Below, piece by piece: positions 16,973 to 25,507 of a stretch of DNA of 62,711 nucleotides. Positions within the stretch are counted from its first letter, which is position 1. Each line of letters opens with the position of its first letter. This DNA is from Bifidobacterium breve (GTDB taxonomy: Bacteria; Actinomycetota; Acidimicrobiia; Acidimicrobiales; Ilumatobacteraceae), in assembly GCA_945901725.1 (NCBI GenBank), contig CAMDLK010000004.1:1-62711 (forward strand). The letters are read 5' to 3'. The notes under the pieces are model-generated. The model was not told the DNA's origin. It did not search any database and worked only from the letters and a program-made list of their open reading frames with translations. The position numbers were made by a program, and so were the translations under genes.

Positions 16973-17158
16973 ATGGGTTTAGGAATGTATTTGTACTTTC
17001 GTCACCGGGCCAAGGTCCAGCGGCGAAAGTACGAACAGCAATTTGATGAACTGAATGAACGCACAAGTGGGTCGCCGTTCTGTTGTGAGTGCTGTGATTA
17101 CTGCGGCGATTGCACACTGGATGACTTATGTGTTTCCTGCCATGGCGACTACATATAG
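16973..17158 (+). CDS. Small Cys-rich protein, 61 residues
   Basis: It begins MGLGMYLYFRHRAKVQRRKY, followed by a charged helix and a C-terminal cluster of seven Cys within about 20 residues (FCCECCDYCGDC and CVSCHG), so zinc or another metal is probably bound. The Shine-Dalgarno AAGG lies 7 bp before the ATG. The start is 9 bp after the phosphatase stop, suggesting an operon. No family is recognised. The stretch from 17159 to 17335 holds only GC-rich sequence with no clear promoter. Confidence 0.55.
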   Translation: MGLGMYLYFRHRAKVQRRKYEQQFDELNERTSGSPFCCECCDYCGDCTLDDLCVSCHGDYI

Positions 17159-17335
17159 ATATAGAGGTGTTGAATTGGCCCTCTGAGACCATTCCGTAAT
17201 GCAACTTCCCGCGCGCGTGCATCACGGGCACGTGCGCCAGCGCGCGAGGACATTTCTTTTCCGCCAGTTGCAGCAAGGGTTTGCGAGGGGTCGAGGAGGG
17301 GATTTTGACAGGGGGTGGGTGTAGAGATTCCGGCC

Positions 17336-19699
17336 ATGGAAAAAAACACCCACACCAAATTGTTCATCGTTGAGTCACCTATCAAAGTAAAAACCATAGA
17401 AAAGTTTTTGGGCGGTGATTACATCATTCGTGCTTCGGTAGGTCATATTGCAGACATTCCGGAACGTGACGGCACGGTAGATGTCAGTAATGCATTTGCA
17501 GCTACCTATGTACTTACGCCGAAGGGTGCTGAGATAATCAGCCAATTGAAAAAGGACATGAAGCTGTGCAGTGAGATCATCATTGCAACAGACGCAGATA
17601 GAGAAGGTGAACTGATTGCAGCACACCTAGTTGAGTTCTTGAAGCCAAAGGTTCCTGTGAAGCGCATTGATTTTCATGCGGTCACTAAAGACGCCATCGA
17701 GGCAGCCATGCTGACGCCACGTGAGATTGACTACAACTTGGTTGAGGCTGCACGTACTAGGCGCGTCCTTGATCGCTTGTTTGGCTTTGAGGTGTCTGGG
17801 GTTACTCGCCAAAAGGTTCGTGGCAATACCACTGCCGGCAGAGTGCAAAGCCCAGCATTGCGTTTGGTGGTGGAACGAGAGCTTGAGCGGTTGGCTCATG
17901 TGAGTGCCATATATATGGACGTAGTGGTGAACAGTGAGACCGCACCATCGTTTCGTGCCACGTTGACAGAAGTAGCGGGCAAGAAGATTGCAACGGGTGC
18001 AGACTTTGATGCATCAGGTGCATTGATAAATGACGTGGCAGTGGTTGATGCGGCAACGGCGCAGCACATAGCTGAGGTGTTGAGTGCTCCGGCTGCCACG
18101 TTGGCGGTGCAAGACATTGCGGAGAAGGCAGCGACGCGTCAGCCACAGCCACCGTTTGTGTTGAGCAGTCTGTATCAAGAGGCAGGGAACAGGTTGGGTA
18201 TGAGCGTTGCTGAAGCACGCACTATCAGCCAGCAGTTGTTTGACAGTGGCCTGATTACATACCCCCGTACAGATAATCCAGTGCATGATGTGGGAAGCAG
18301 GCATGACATTCGCAATGCAATAGCTACAGAGTTTGGTGCTGACATGGTTGCGCCGTTTCACCGGTATGCATCTCACAAGGGCAAACACACTCAAGGTGCA
18401 CACGAAGCAATTCGTCCGACAAAGATGTCGGTGCAGTCGCCGAATGGGCTGAGCCCGCGTCAGGCTGCGATGTATCGCATGATTTGGCAACGCACCATGG
18501 CAAGCCAGATGGTGGAAGCAAAGGGTTCCACTGTGACCGTGCGTTTAGTTGGCGGAGACTCTGGCAGTGAATGGATCTTTTCTGCCTCTGGCACCACCTA
18601 CACACAGCAAGGCTTTCGTGTTGTGTATGCACCAAGCAATGAAGAAGACGATGCAGGGTCTCCGTTTCCGGCGCTTGCGTTAGGTGATTCGGTACCCATT
18701 CGTGATGCAGAAGCAAAGGAGCACCACACATTGCCACCTGCTCGTTTCACAGAGGCATCATTGGTGAAGGAACTGGAACGCCTAGATATTGGTCGCCCGT
18801 CTACGTATGCGTCGATCATTGCGAAGTTGCGTGACAGGTATGTATGGAGCAAGAAAGGTGAGAGGGCGTTGATTCCCACCATTACGTCGTTTGCAGTGCA
18901 TCGGTTGTTGATGGGCAGCTTTGCCTCGTTGCTTGATTACGAATTCACCAGGGGCATGGAAGACCAGCTCGACTTGGTGTCACAAGATGCTTCGTTGAAG
19001 ACAGCCACCTTGTCGGACTTCTTCTTTGGTGATGGGGCAGACAACCCTGGGTTGCAGACCTTGGTGTCTGATGCCATTGACAATGTGGAAGGGCGCGACA
19101 TGTTTGCATTGACGCTTGGCACTCACCCAGAAACCGGAGAAGTGATCACGGTGCGAGCAGGGAAGTTGTTTAAGAAGTCCTTCAGCCCGTATGTGGAATG
19201 TGGATTACTGAAGAAAGCGTTGCCAGACGAAACTGCATTCGATGAGTTCACCACTGAGAAGTTGTTGGCACTGCTGTCTGCCAGTGGGCCACAGTTGCTG
19301 GGTGAGTACTTAGGAGCACCGGTGTTCTTGCGGGTGGGCGCCAACGGCACGTTCTTTCAGCACGGAGAGAAAGGCTCGTTGCCAGAAGGGGCAACCAAGC
19401 CCCGAACCGCTGGATTGTTGAAATCAATGAACCCTGACACACCCTCTCTGCAAGATGCCATCCAGATGTTGGAGTTGCCTCGTGTTGTTGGTGTTGATGC
19501 CACCACAGGGGAAATCATCCACGGCCTGTATGGCAAGTTCGGGGCATACCTGCAACGTGGGGATGACACCCGTTCTCTGAAAGATGAAGAGCGTTTGTTC
19601 ACCATTACTAGCGAGGAAGCTATTGAGATTCTGAACACACCAAAGAAGCCGCGCCGTGCGCCAGGCAAAAAGTCGACCACCACCAAGAGGAAGAAATAA
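17336..19699 (+). CDS. topA: DNA topoisomerase I (type IA)
   Basis: 787 residues from the ATG at 17336 (MEKNTHTKLFIVESP); an upstream GTG at 17315 adds residues outside homology. The TOPRIM domain has FIVESPIKVKTIEKFLG and ATDADREGELIAAH. The catalytic Tyr is in GLITYPRTDN. The later domain has LERLDIGRPSTYASIIAKLRDR. C-terminal repeats and a lysine-rich tail (KKPRRAPGKKSTTTKRKK) replace zinc fingers, as in actinobacterial TopA, though the protein is shorter than the usual 900 or so residues. It relaxes negative supercoils. The YbjN-like gene starts 3 bp after it. Confidence 0.92.
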   Translation: MEKNTHTKLFIVESPIKVKTIEKFLGGDYIIRASVGHIADIPERDGTVDVSNAFAATYVLTPKGAEIISQLKKDMKLCSEIIIATDADREGELIAAHLVEFLKPKVPVKRIDFHAVTKDAIEAAMLTPREIDYNLVEAARTRRVLDRLFGFEVSGVTRQKVRGNTTAGRVQSPALRLVVERELERLAHVSAIYMDVVVNSETAPSFRATLTEVAGKKIATGADFDASGALINDVAVVDAATAQHIAEVLSAPAATLAVQDIAEKAATRQPQPPFVLSSLYQEAGNRLGMSVAEARTISQQLFDSGLITYPRTDNPVHDVGSRHDIRNAIATEFGADMVAPFHRYASHKGKHTQGAHEAIRPTKMSVQSPNGLSPRQAAMYRMIWQRTMASQMVEAKGSTVTVRLVGGDSGSEWIFSASGTTYTQQGFRVVYAPSNEEDDAGSPFPALALGDSVPIRDAEAKEHHTLPPARFTEASLVKELERLDIGRPSTYASIIAKLRDRYVWSKKGERALIPTITSFAVHRLLMGSFASLLDYEFTRGMEDQLDLVSQDASLKTATLSDFFFGDGADNPGLQTLVSDAIDNVEGRDMFALTLGTHPETGEVITVRAGKLFKKSFSPYVECGLLKKALPDETAFDEFTTEKLLALLSASGPQLLGEYLGAPVFLRVGANGTFFQHGEKGSLPEGATKPRTAGLLKSMNPDTPSLQDAIQMLELPRVVGVDATTGEIIHGLYGKFGAYLQRGDDTRSLKDEERLFTITSEEAIEILNTPKKPRRAPGKKSTTTKRKK

Positions 19700-19701
19700 C
19701 C

Positions 19702-20163
19702 ATGATAAAAACAGAGATAACCGCAGACGAGATTGTGTCGCTTTTGCACAGCCTGGGCTACCGGGCCTCATATGAACTAAACGACATCAACTTGATCGTA
19801 AGTTCTGCATCACAAGGCTTTGAATGGTACATACACATCAGTGTCACTGAGGAAAGTGAGGCATCGGATTTTCTGATCTTTTCTCACACACGGCTTGTCA
19901 GTCCGGTGCTCTTTCCTGTTGGCAAGATTTGCAACCAGTTCAACATAATCAGTCCCAACGGGGTTGCTACCTTCCGGATGGATGACAATCATGATCTCAC
20001 TGAAGATGTGATGATCTCGTTGGATTTCTCTGTGTCATTGACTGGGGGAGTCGCAGATGAATGGCTTGAGGATTCAGTCTCCATGTGGGATTACATCCTG
20101 GGGACTTTCGACAAGACAGTTCGCGAATGTGAAGAACCCGCTGCAACGGACGACCCGTTCTAG
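19702..20163 (+). CDS. YbjN-domain protein
   Basis: 153 residues. The pattern FNIISPNGVATFRMDD, then a mid-region rich in aliphatics and DFSVSLTGGVADEWLEDSV, matches the YbjN family (a type III secretion chaperone-like fold). Members act as pleiotropic regulators or protein-stabilising factors, and the exact role is unclear. It begins 3 bp after topA and is probably co-transcribed. The acidic C-terminus ends EEPAATDDPF. The 134 bp that follow show no gene. Confidence 0.6.
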   Translation: MIKTEITADEIVSLLHSLGYRASYELNDINLIVSSASQGFEWYIHISVTEESEASDFLIFSHTRLVSPVLFPVGKICNQFNIISPNGVATFRMDDNHDLTEDVMISLDFSVSLTGGVADEWLEDSVSMWDYILGTFDKTVRECEEPAATDDPF

Positions 20164-20297
20164 CGGCGATTACTTTGTGGTGAAGAATCTTCTCTTCATT
20201 CGAAAGATGAACGCCAAGATTGCATCCACTTGGTCGGCGGGGCATAGAGCATTTCCCGCTAGGAATAATCTGTACGGAGAGGTGCTATAAATAGCCA

Positions 20298-21092
20298 ATG
20301 AAAATTGCCACATGGAACCTAAAGCAGGCAGTCGCACCAAAGAAACCTTTACCGGTTCTTTGGAAATATGCTGAAGAAAAAATCGAAGCAGATGTCGTTG
20401 TCTTTACGGAGGCGAAAGTCCCTAAAGAAGGTGTTCCTGCCGGATGGACTGCAGTTTGGAAACCTGACGGCATCGGTGAACGTCGTCGATGGGGAACAGT
20501 AATTGCGGCTCGTAACGGCTATGAGCTGGTGGACGTTACCAATGGAGTTTCAGGGCGAGGCGGATTTTCCATTACACATACTTGGCCAGGCACAGTGGTG
20601 ATTACTGATGTCGTCAAGGATGGCGAGTGTGTCGCAACTGTTGTTGGCTTGTACGGAATCACTATGGATCTGAAGGGAAATTCCATTGGATCAGGCTTGA
20701 TCGCAGTTCCTTCTATTCTGGTGAGCCTTGAGGAGTTGTACACGTCTAGCCGAGGAGTGAAACTCATCATTGCTGGCGACTTCAACTTGTGGCCAGTTGA
20801 TATGCCTGATTTTCTCTGTGAAAGCTTCATTGATGTAGTTGGAGCAACTGCTGAATTGCGTGGTCCATTGGCAGGATGTTCGGGTTGCGATGTGGTGCCT
20901 GAAGAGTGTGGCCATATGTGGACACATAAAAATGGAAATAGTCCCAACGCTGCAGTGCAGAACCTGGACTACATCTTTATCTCGGGGCACTTCGCAGAAT
21001 TAGTTGTTGATGTCTACGGCGGTGTTGGTGATTTTCCCGATGCATGGGACATGAGCGACCATGCTCCAGTGGTTCTAGAGTTAGAGACCTAG
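20298..21092 (+). CDS. Endonuclease/exonuclease/phosphatase (EEP) family hydrolase
   Basis: 264 residues. EEP motifs in order are ATWNLKQA (Asn), FTEAK (metal-binding Glu), AGDFNLWP (Asp and Asn) and MSDHAPVVL (Asp-His). Family members cut DNA, RNA or phosphodiesters of small molecules. No signal peptide is seen, so it acts in the cytosol. It sits between topA-ybjN and the McrBC module; a nuclease role in defence is possible but not supported by anything beyond position. Confidence 0.8.
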   Translation: MKIATWNLKQAVAPKKPLPVLWKYAEEKIEADVVVFTEAKVPKEGVPAGWTAVWKPDGIGERRRWGTVIAARNGYELVDVTNGVSGRGGFSITHTWPGTVVITDVVKDGECVATVVGLYGITMDLKGNSIGSGLIAVPSILVSLEELYTSSRGVKLIIAGDFNLWPVDMPDFLCESFIDVVGATAELRGPLAGCSGCDVVPEECGHMWTHKNGNSPNAAVQNLDYIFISGHFAELVVDVYGGVGDFPDAWDMSDHAPVVLELET

Positions 21093-21115
21093 ATGGTTTT
21101 CTCAGGAAATGTACG

Positions 21116-21295
21116 ATGAGTGAAGTAGCGGCTCCCAATTGGTTCGTTTCGATCGCAGAATTAGGCCGTGCTTCAGCGTCGGAGATGAATTCAAAAGTTG
21201 GAGAGTCCTACCCAGTGACTGTCCTGTCAGTACCAATTGACCGCGCACTTTTGCACGGTAGTTCTGGTCACGGAATCGTTGGTTTCTTCAGATAA
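21116..21295 (+). CDS. Possible small protein, 59 residues
   Basis: The ATG at 21116 has AGGAAA six bases upstream and opens a frame starting MSEVAAPNWFVSIAEL and ending HGIVGFFR. No family is recognised. It could be a real small gene, a remnant of a longer one, or chance. It lies just upstream of the folP fragment in a region that looks rearranged. Confidence 0.3.
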   Translation: MSEVAAPNWFVSIAELGRASASEMNSKVGESYPVTVLSVPIDRALLHGSSGHGIVGFFR

Positions 21296-21314
21296 AGATC
21301 AAGTAGCACAGATT

Positions 21315-21490
21315 ATTGCGAACTAGCCCCCAAAGTGCCCCTCAGGCGTTCACGTGGTGGCCTACCCGTAATTGCACCAATGGAGTCTTTACGAGACAAA
21401 GTGAAGATCACCGGCCTACGGAAATACAAAAGCTTCGAGACATGGCCCAAAACGTTCACGGTCTGAGCAAGATCGAAGACAAGTAGGCTC
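21315..21490 (-). pseudogene. folP: Decayed folP (dihydropteroate synthase) fragment
   Basis: On the minus strand this stretch translates in one frame to a segment closely matching the functional FolP at 11585-12478. Aligned blocks include AQTVNVLGHVSKLL, then FRRPVIF, SRKDSIGAITGRPPRERL and GTLGA. I count about 38 of 48 identical residues, with DNA similarity obvious by eye (compare 11759-11905). The match ends in SSQ and a stop; there is no start and the rest of the gene is missing. It lies immediately upstream of mcrB (ATG 21497) and may mark a recombination junction of the defence module. Confidence 0.85.
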
Positions 21491-21496
21491 AGAGCT

Positions 21497-24301
21497 ATGG
21501 GTTACAGGGATGTCACTAGCCAAGACGCTGTTGTTGAAGCAATTAGAGAATTTGACACCTTTTCTGAACCTCAAGATTTTCTCAGTCTCTACGGCTTTGG
21601 AGTGGCTCAGATCTATGTGTTGCGATATGAAGGACGGAGTTATCCGCCTAAGGCGATACTCGGTGTTGCACACAAGTTTCAGTTTCCCGAGGTGGGGCAT
21701 TTGAAGAACTCAGATTTTTCTGGTGGTGAGGCCGGGGCGAATAAAGTTCTGCGTGGTTTGGGATTCGTGATCGAACAACAGTCTCTTGTGGATGAGAAGA
21801 ATGAGTTGTTCACTCAGATTAAGAAAATCTCACGTGGAAACGTTACCTCATACGGAAAGGCCCCTCATAAGCCATTGCTCTTGTTGCTTGCGGTACAAAA
21901 ACTTGCAAGGGGTGAGCAACGTCTCCTCGCCATTGACGACTGGACTCACGCGCTTCAGCCACTTTTGGATTCCGTCCTCCCCGATAGAGAAACGTCACCT
22001 CTTCAGCCCATATGGAAACTTGAATCTGCATTGTGGACAGTTGAATTGGATGGCGAAGAAGTTAGACAATCAGATTCAGTTGAAGTTGACGTCACACTAT
22101 TGAATCAAACCGGAGTTGTCGCTGGATTTACTGAACAAATTTCTTCGATTATTGCTCGCGTGAATTGTTTCGAAGAAATTGTGGAATTCATAATTTCAGA
22201 GTTTCTGTCAGAGATTCATGAAGATTTGAAGCAATACTTGAGAAACTTGAATGTTTCAAGCGGAATATGGTGGGTCAATCAGGGGACCACTTATGAGGAC
22301 GCTAAGAACTCTGGGCATGTCTGGGCTCCGTTGGTTCAAAAAAATGGAATTCCTGCTTCACACCATGCGATTCTCGAAGAATTGCGAGTGGGCGACATAG
22401 TTATCCATTACGCCAAAGGTGAGGTCCGAGCCTTGGGACAAGTGTTGAGTGAGGCTGACGTAACTTCGCGACCATTTCGTCATCCTGAGAAGGGTTGGGA
22501 AGGCGAAGGTCGTCAGGTATCTGTGCACTACTTCGAACTTGCTGAATCAATTTCATTAAATGAGATCAAAAGGAGACCCTCTGGGATTGGACCTTTTAAC
22601 AAAAATGGTGAAGTTAACCAGGGTTACATGTACCGACTTCCGATTACTTGGGCGCTCGATTGTAAAAATCAGTTTCAAGGGCGGTGGCCAGCGAACAGCC
22701 CCTGGGGGAAGGAAGGTCTTATGGATCAATTCAGCAGTCGCCTGACTGAGCTAGCCAGATGGTTGCTGGCGTTTCGTCAAATTGAAGAGTTTGAATCTAG
22801 AGAAATAGATTTCAAGATTGAGTTAAGTCAGCAACTACATAATGCTCTAACTTCACTTGACTTCTCTTCGTCAGCTTGGATCGATTCTTTGCTTAACGTG
22901 CTCTCTAGAAAAAATAACTTAATTGATTTTCGAGTCAGGGCGGGATTCAGGAGTCAATGCGAGTCCGATCCAGTCAGTGCAGCAACACTGCTAACGCAAT
23001 TGATTGACCAGACGAATGACCTATCTGACTGGATAGACGCCTTTTCGAACTGGAATACCGCAAATTCTGGCCACGGCACGAAGCTCTCACTTGTATCGGT
23101 ATTGACTTCTGCCTTCGATGTTTATGACAGTCCAGCGATAAATCACTCGTCTACCAAGAGAGTTCATGAACTCATTGGACGACATCATTCCCAGGGGAGT
23201 GCGTCTGAGCGTTATTTTGAGTATCTCGCGTTGATGGATGAGTTAATGGAGATCTGTTCCGGAATATGCCTCGAGAATGAGCAGGGAATAGAAAACCGTC
23301 TTGAGATGCAAGCTGCAATATGGCTACTTATTGCGGGGGTACCACATGTTTCATGGAATCACGAAACACAAACCAAATACTTAACTTTTATGGGTGGAGA
23401 GAATATGTCAAATGAATTGCAGGAACTGGCGGAAGATCTATCACTGAATGTCTTATTCCTTCAAGAGATACAAGAACTGCTTGAAGACAAAAGACAAGTC
23501 ATTTTCTATGGTCCGCCAGGTGCAGGAAAGACGTACGTTGCGTTAAAGATGGCGGAATCACTGAGTGATAAATCTGAAGATTCAGCAGCAGTAGAAATAG
23601 TTCAATTTCACCCTTCTTACGCATACGAGGATTTCGTCGAGGGATTTCGACCAACGGAGGAAGGGAGTTTTATCCTCAAAGAAGGAAAATTGCTCTCACT
23701 AGCACGAAGGGCGATGGCGAATCCTGGGCAGAAATTCTTTCTGATTATTGATGAAATAAACAGAGGAAACATCGCCAAGATTTTTGGTGAGATGTATTTC
23801 CTGTTGGAGTATCGAGATAGAAGCATTCAGCTTCAATATTCAGATTCAGATTTTCGGATGCCTACTAATCTCTATTTCATCGGGACAATGAACTCGGCAG
23901 ATCGCTCAATTGGACTAATTGATACAGCCCTTCGTCGACGTTTTCATTTTGTATCTTTCTATCCGACCCAAGATGAGATGAAAGATGTTCTTCGTAACTG
24001 GCTCGAGAAAAATGCGCCAGAAGTCAAATGGGTCGCTGATTTGGTCGACGACGCCAATCGGATGTTGAACAATCCGGATTTTGCTATTGGGCCGAGCCAT
24101 TTCATGAAACCAAATCTTGACGAGGCACTTGTGAGAAAGATTTGGCGTAGGTCAATAATTCCATATGTTGAGGACGTGTTCTTTAACCGGAAGGAAGAAG
24201 TCAGCAAATATGACTTAGATCGCGTTCGTACACTGAAGCGTCTTGCTCCCGAGATAGCAGCCGAAGAACTCGAAGAAGATGACAACGCCGCTTCTGCTTA
24301 A
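21497..24301 (+). CDS. mcrB: McrB-like restriction AAA+ motor with putative sulfur-binding and EVE domains
   Basis: 934 residues. Residues 1-95 resemble the ScoMcrA-type head (YGFG, SYPPKAILGVAH, DFSGGEAG, LRGLGF). Residues about 100-250 resemble the phosphorothioate sulfur-binding domain (HKPLLLLLAVQKLARG, later PIWKLESALWTV). Residues about 257-390 look like an EVE/PUA-type modified-base reader (GIWWVNQGTTYEDAKNSG, VWAPL, VGDIVIHYAKG). A helical linker (400-650) precedes the McrB motor: Walker A GPPGAGKT (672-679), Walker B FFLIIDEINRGN and the McrB-specific MNSADRSIGLIDTALRRRF. Rare codons (AGA, ATA, AGG) and AT-rich sequence suggest transfer. McrC overlaps its 3' end by 23 bp. The motor is certain; the two readers need profile confirmation. 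Confidence 0.85.
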   Translation: MGYRDVTSQDAVVEAIREFDTFSEPQDFLSLYGFGVAQIYVLRYEGRSYPPKAILGVAHKFQFPEVGHLKNSDFSGGEAGANKVLRGLGFVIEQQSLVDEKNELFTQIKKISRGNVTSYGKAPHKPLLLLLAVQKLARGEQRLLAIDDWTHALQPLLDSVLPDRETSPLQPIWKLESALWTVELDGEEVRQSDSVEVDVTLLNQTGVVAGFTEQISSIIARVNCFEEIVEFIISEFLSEIHEDLKQYLRNLNVSSGIWWVNQGTTYEDAKNSGHVWAPLVQKNGIPASHHAILEELRVGDIVIHYAKGEVRALGQVLSEADVTSRPFRHPEKGWEGEGRQVSVHYFELAESISLNEIKRRPSGIGPFNKNGEVNQGYMYRLPITWALDCKNQFQGRWPANSPWGKEGLMDQFSSRLTELARWLLAFRQIEEFESREIDFKIELSQQLHNALTSLDFSSSAWIDSLLNVLSRKNNLIDFRVRAGFRSQCESDPVSAATLLTQLIDQTNDLSDWIDAFSNWNTANSGHGTKLSLVSVLTSAFDVYDSPAINHSSTKRVHELIGRHHSQGSASERYFEYLALMDELMEICSGICLENEQGIENRLEMQAAIWLLIAGVPHVSWNHETQTKYLTFMGGENMSNELQELAEDLSLNVLFLQEIQELLEDKRQVIFYGPPGAGKTYVALKMAESLSDKSEDSAAVEIVQFHPSYAYEDFVEGFRPTEEGSFILKEGKLLSLARRAMANPGQKFFLIIDEINRGNIAKIFGEMYFLLEYRDRSIQLQYSDSDFRMPTNLYFIGTMNSADRSIGLIDTALRRRFHFVSFYPTQDEMKDVLRNWLEKNAPEVKWVADLVDDANRMLNNPDFAIGPSHFMKPNLDEALVRKIWRRSIIPYVEDVFFNRKEEVSKYDLDRVRTLKRLAPEIAAEELEEDDNAASA

Positions 24302-25502
24302 GGAATGGTCGCCAAAGAATATTCGCGACCTGACCGAGGAACAGACTAGAGACCTTCTCGGAATAAAGGGGATGAAGGTTGAGGTATGCCCAGATGGTTC
24401 GGTCAATGTTCGGTCAACCGAGAACATAGTCGGTTACCTTCGACGCGGGAAAACATCCGTCATTATCAGCCCATCAAAATGTAATGCATCGCACGTTCTT
24501 TTCATGATGGGATACGCGGAGAATCCACGAATGTTTCAAGATGGGCAAGTCGAGTTCGCTGACGACAGCAATTTGCTTGAGGCTTTCGTTACGGTCTTCG
24601 TACGCTCGGCCACAAAGGCAATCGAACGAGGAATGTTTCGTTCCTACACTGCCGTTGAAGACGATTTGACAGTGGTTCGTGGTCGAATACGTATGGGGGA
24701 GCAAATGTCTCGCCGATTCAGATTGTCTCCACCAATTGCTCTCTCATTTGATGAATTCACGGTTGACAATCAAGAGAATCGCCTCATCCGAAGCGCAATT
24801 GAATTTGCTTCAAAGATGCCAATTAGAAACCCGGAGACGACTAGAGGTATTCAATTCTTGCGAGCAATGTTTAGTGACGTCTCGATTGTTGAATTTGATC
24901 GTTCGTGGCTTCCACAACCAAATTGGAATCGTCTAAATGAACATCTGGAGTATGCCGTCAGTCTGGCGCGGCGCATTATTCAGAATTCATCGATTTCGCT
25001 AGAACATGGAGATTCAAGTTCTGACGAGTTCATAATCAATATGGCAAATGTATTCGAGGATTTTGTGGTGACCGCAATTAGGGAGCACTTGAAGTTGTCA
25101 AGGTCCGAAATGCCTAGGGCAAATGAAATTCACCCGCAGTTGTATCTCGATGAAGGACAGCTCGTTCGGCTTAAGCCTGATATCTCTCGTTGGGAGGGCA
25201 GTCGTTGCGTAGCAATAGGCGATGTGAAATACAAGCCCATCGCGGATGCCGGAGTTATTCACGCTGATATCTATCAACTTCTGGCATACGCGGTAGCAAA
25301 TGATTTACCCGAGGCGAGTTTGATTTATGCAATGCCAAAGAGTGAACAAGTAGGACTGAAACTGCTAAACACACACAAAATAGCCGGGGCTGATGCACGT
25401 ATTAATGTTTTCGCTCTTGATTTAACTACATCTCCAGGTGATGTACTTCGACAAATCGCCGAATTTTCAAAATCATTTGAACCTCGGTTGAGCAAAGTTT
25501 AA
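24279..25502 (+). CDS. mcrC: McrC-like restriction nuclease subunit
   Basis: 407 residues. The C-terminal PD-(D/E)xK nuclease core is visible as LKPDISRWEG, then AIGDVKYK and HADIYQLLAYA. The N-terminal half matches the McrC region that docks on the McrB ring. The ATG lies 23 bp inside mcrB, so the two are translationally coupled. McrC stimulates the McrB NTPase and cuts DNA after translocation. The stop is 5 bp from the convergent amidohydrolase gene. It shares the AT-rich composition of mcrB, unlike its neighbours. Confidence 0.9.
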   Translation: MTTPLLLKEWSPKNIRDLTEEQTRDLLGIKGMKVEVCPDGSVNVRSTENIVGYLRRGKTSVIISPSKCNASHVLFMMGYAENPRMFQDGQVEFADDSNLLEAFVTVFVRSATKAIERGMFRSYTAVEDDLTVVRGRIRMGEQMSRRFRLSPPIALSFDEFTVDNQENRLIRSAIEFASKMPIRNPETTRGIQFLRAMFSDVSIVEFDRSWLPQPNWNRLNEHLEYAVSLARRIIQNSSISLEHGDSSSDEFIINMANVFEDFVVTAIREHLKLSRSEMPRANEIHPQLYLDEGQLVRLKPDISRWEGSRCVAIGDVKYKPIADAGVIHADIYQLLAYAVANDLPEASLIYAMPKSEQVGLKLLNTHKIAGADARINVFALDLTTSPGDVLRQIAEFSKSFEPRLSKV

Positions 25503-25507
25503 GTGAC

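Noticed and set aside
17305-17310. TTGACA before topA as a -35 box
   Set aside because: No acceptable -10 element lies 16-18 bp downstream.
17802-18490. Long open frames antisense to topA
   Set aside because: They lie wholly within a strongly conserved gene and give Cys/His/Leu-rich products typical of antisense translation.
20298-25502. EEP hydrolase as a component of the McrBC module
   Set aside because: It is separated by a rearranged stretch, shares the base composition of its topA side, and no link to McrBC can be shown from the sequence.
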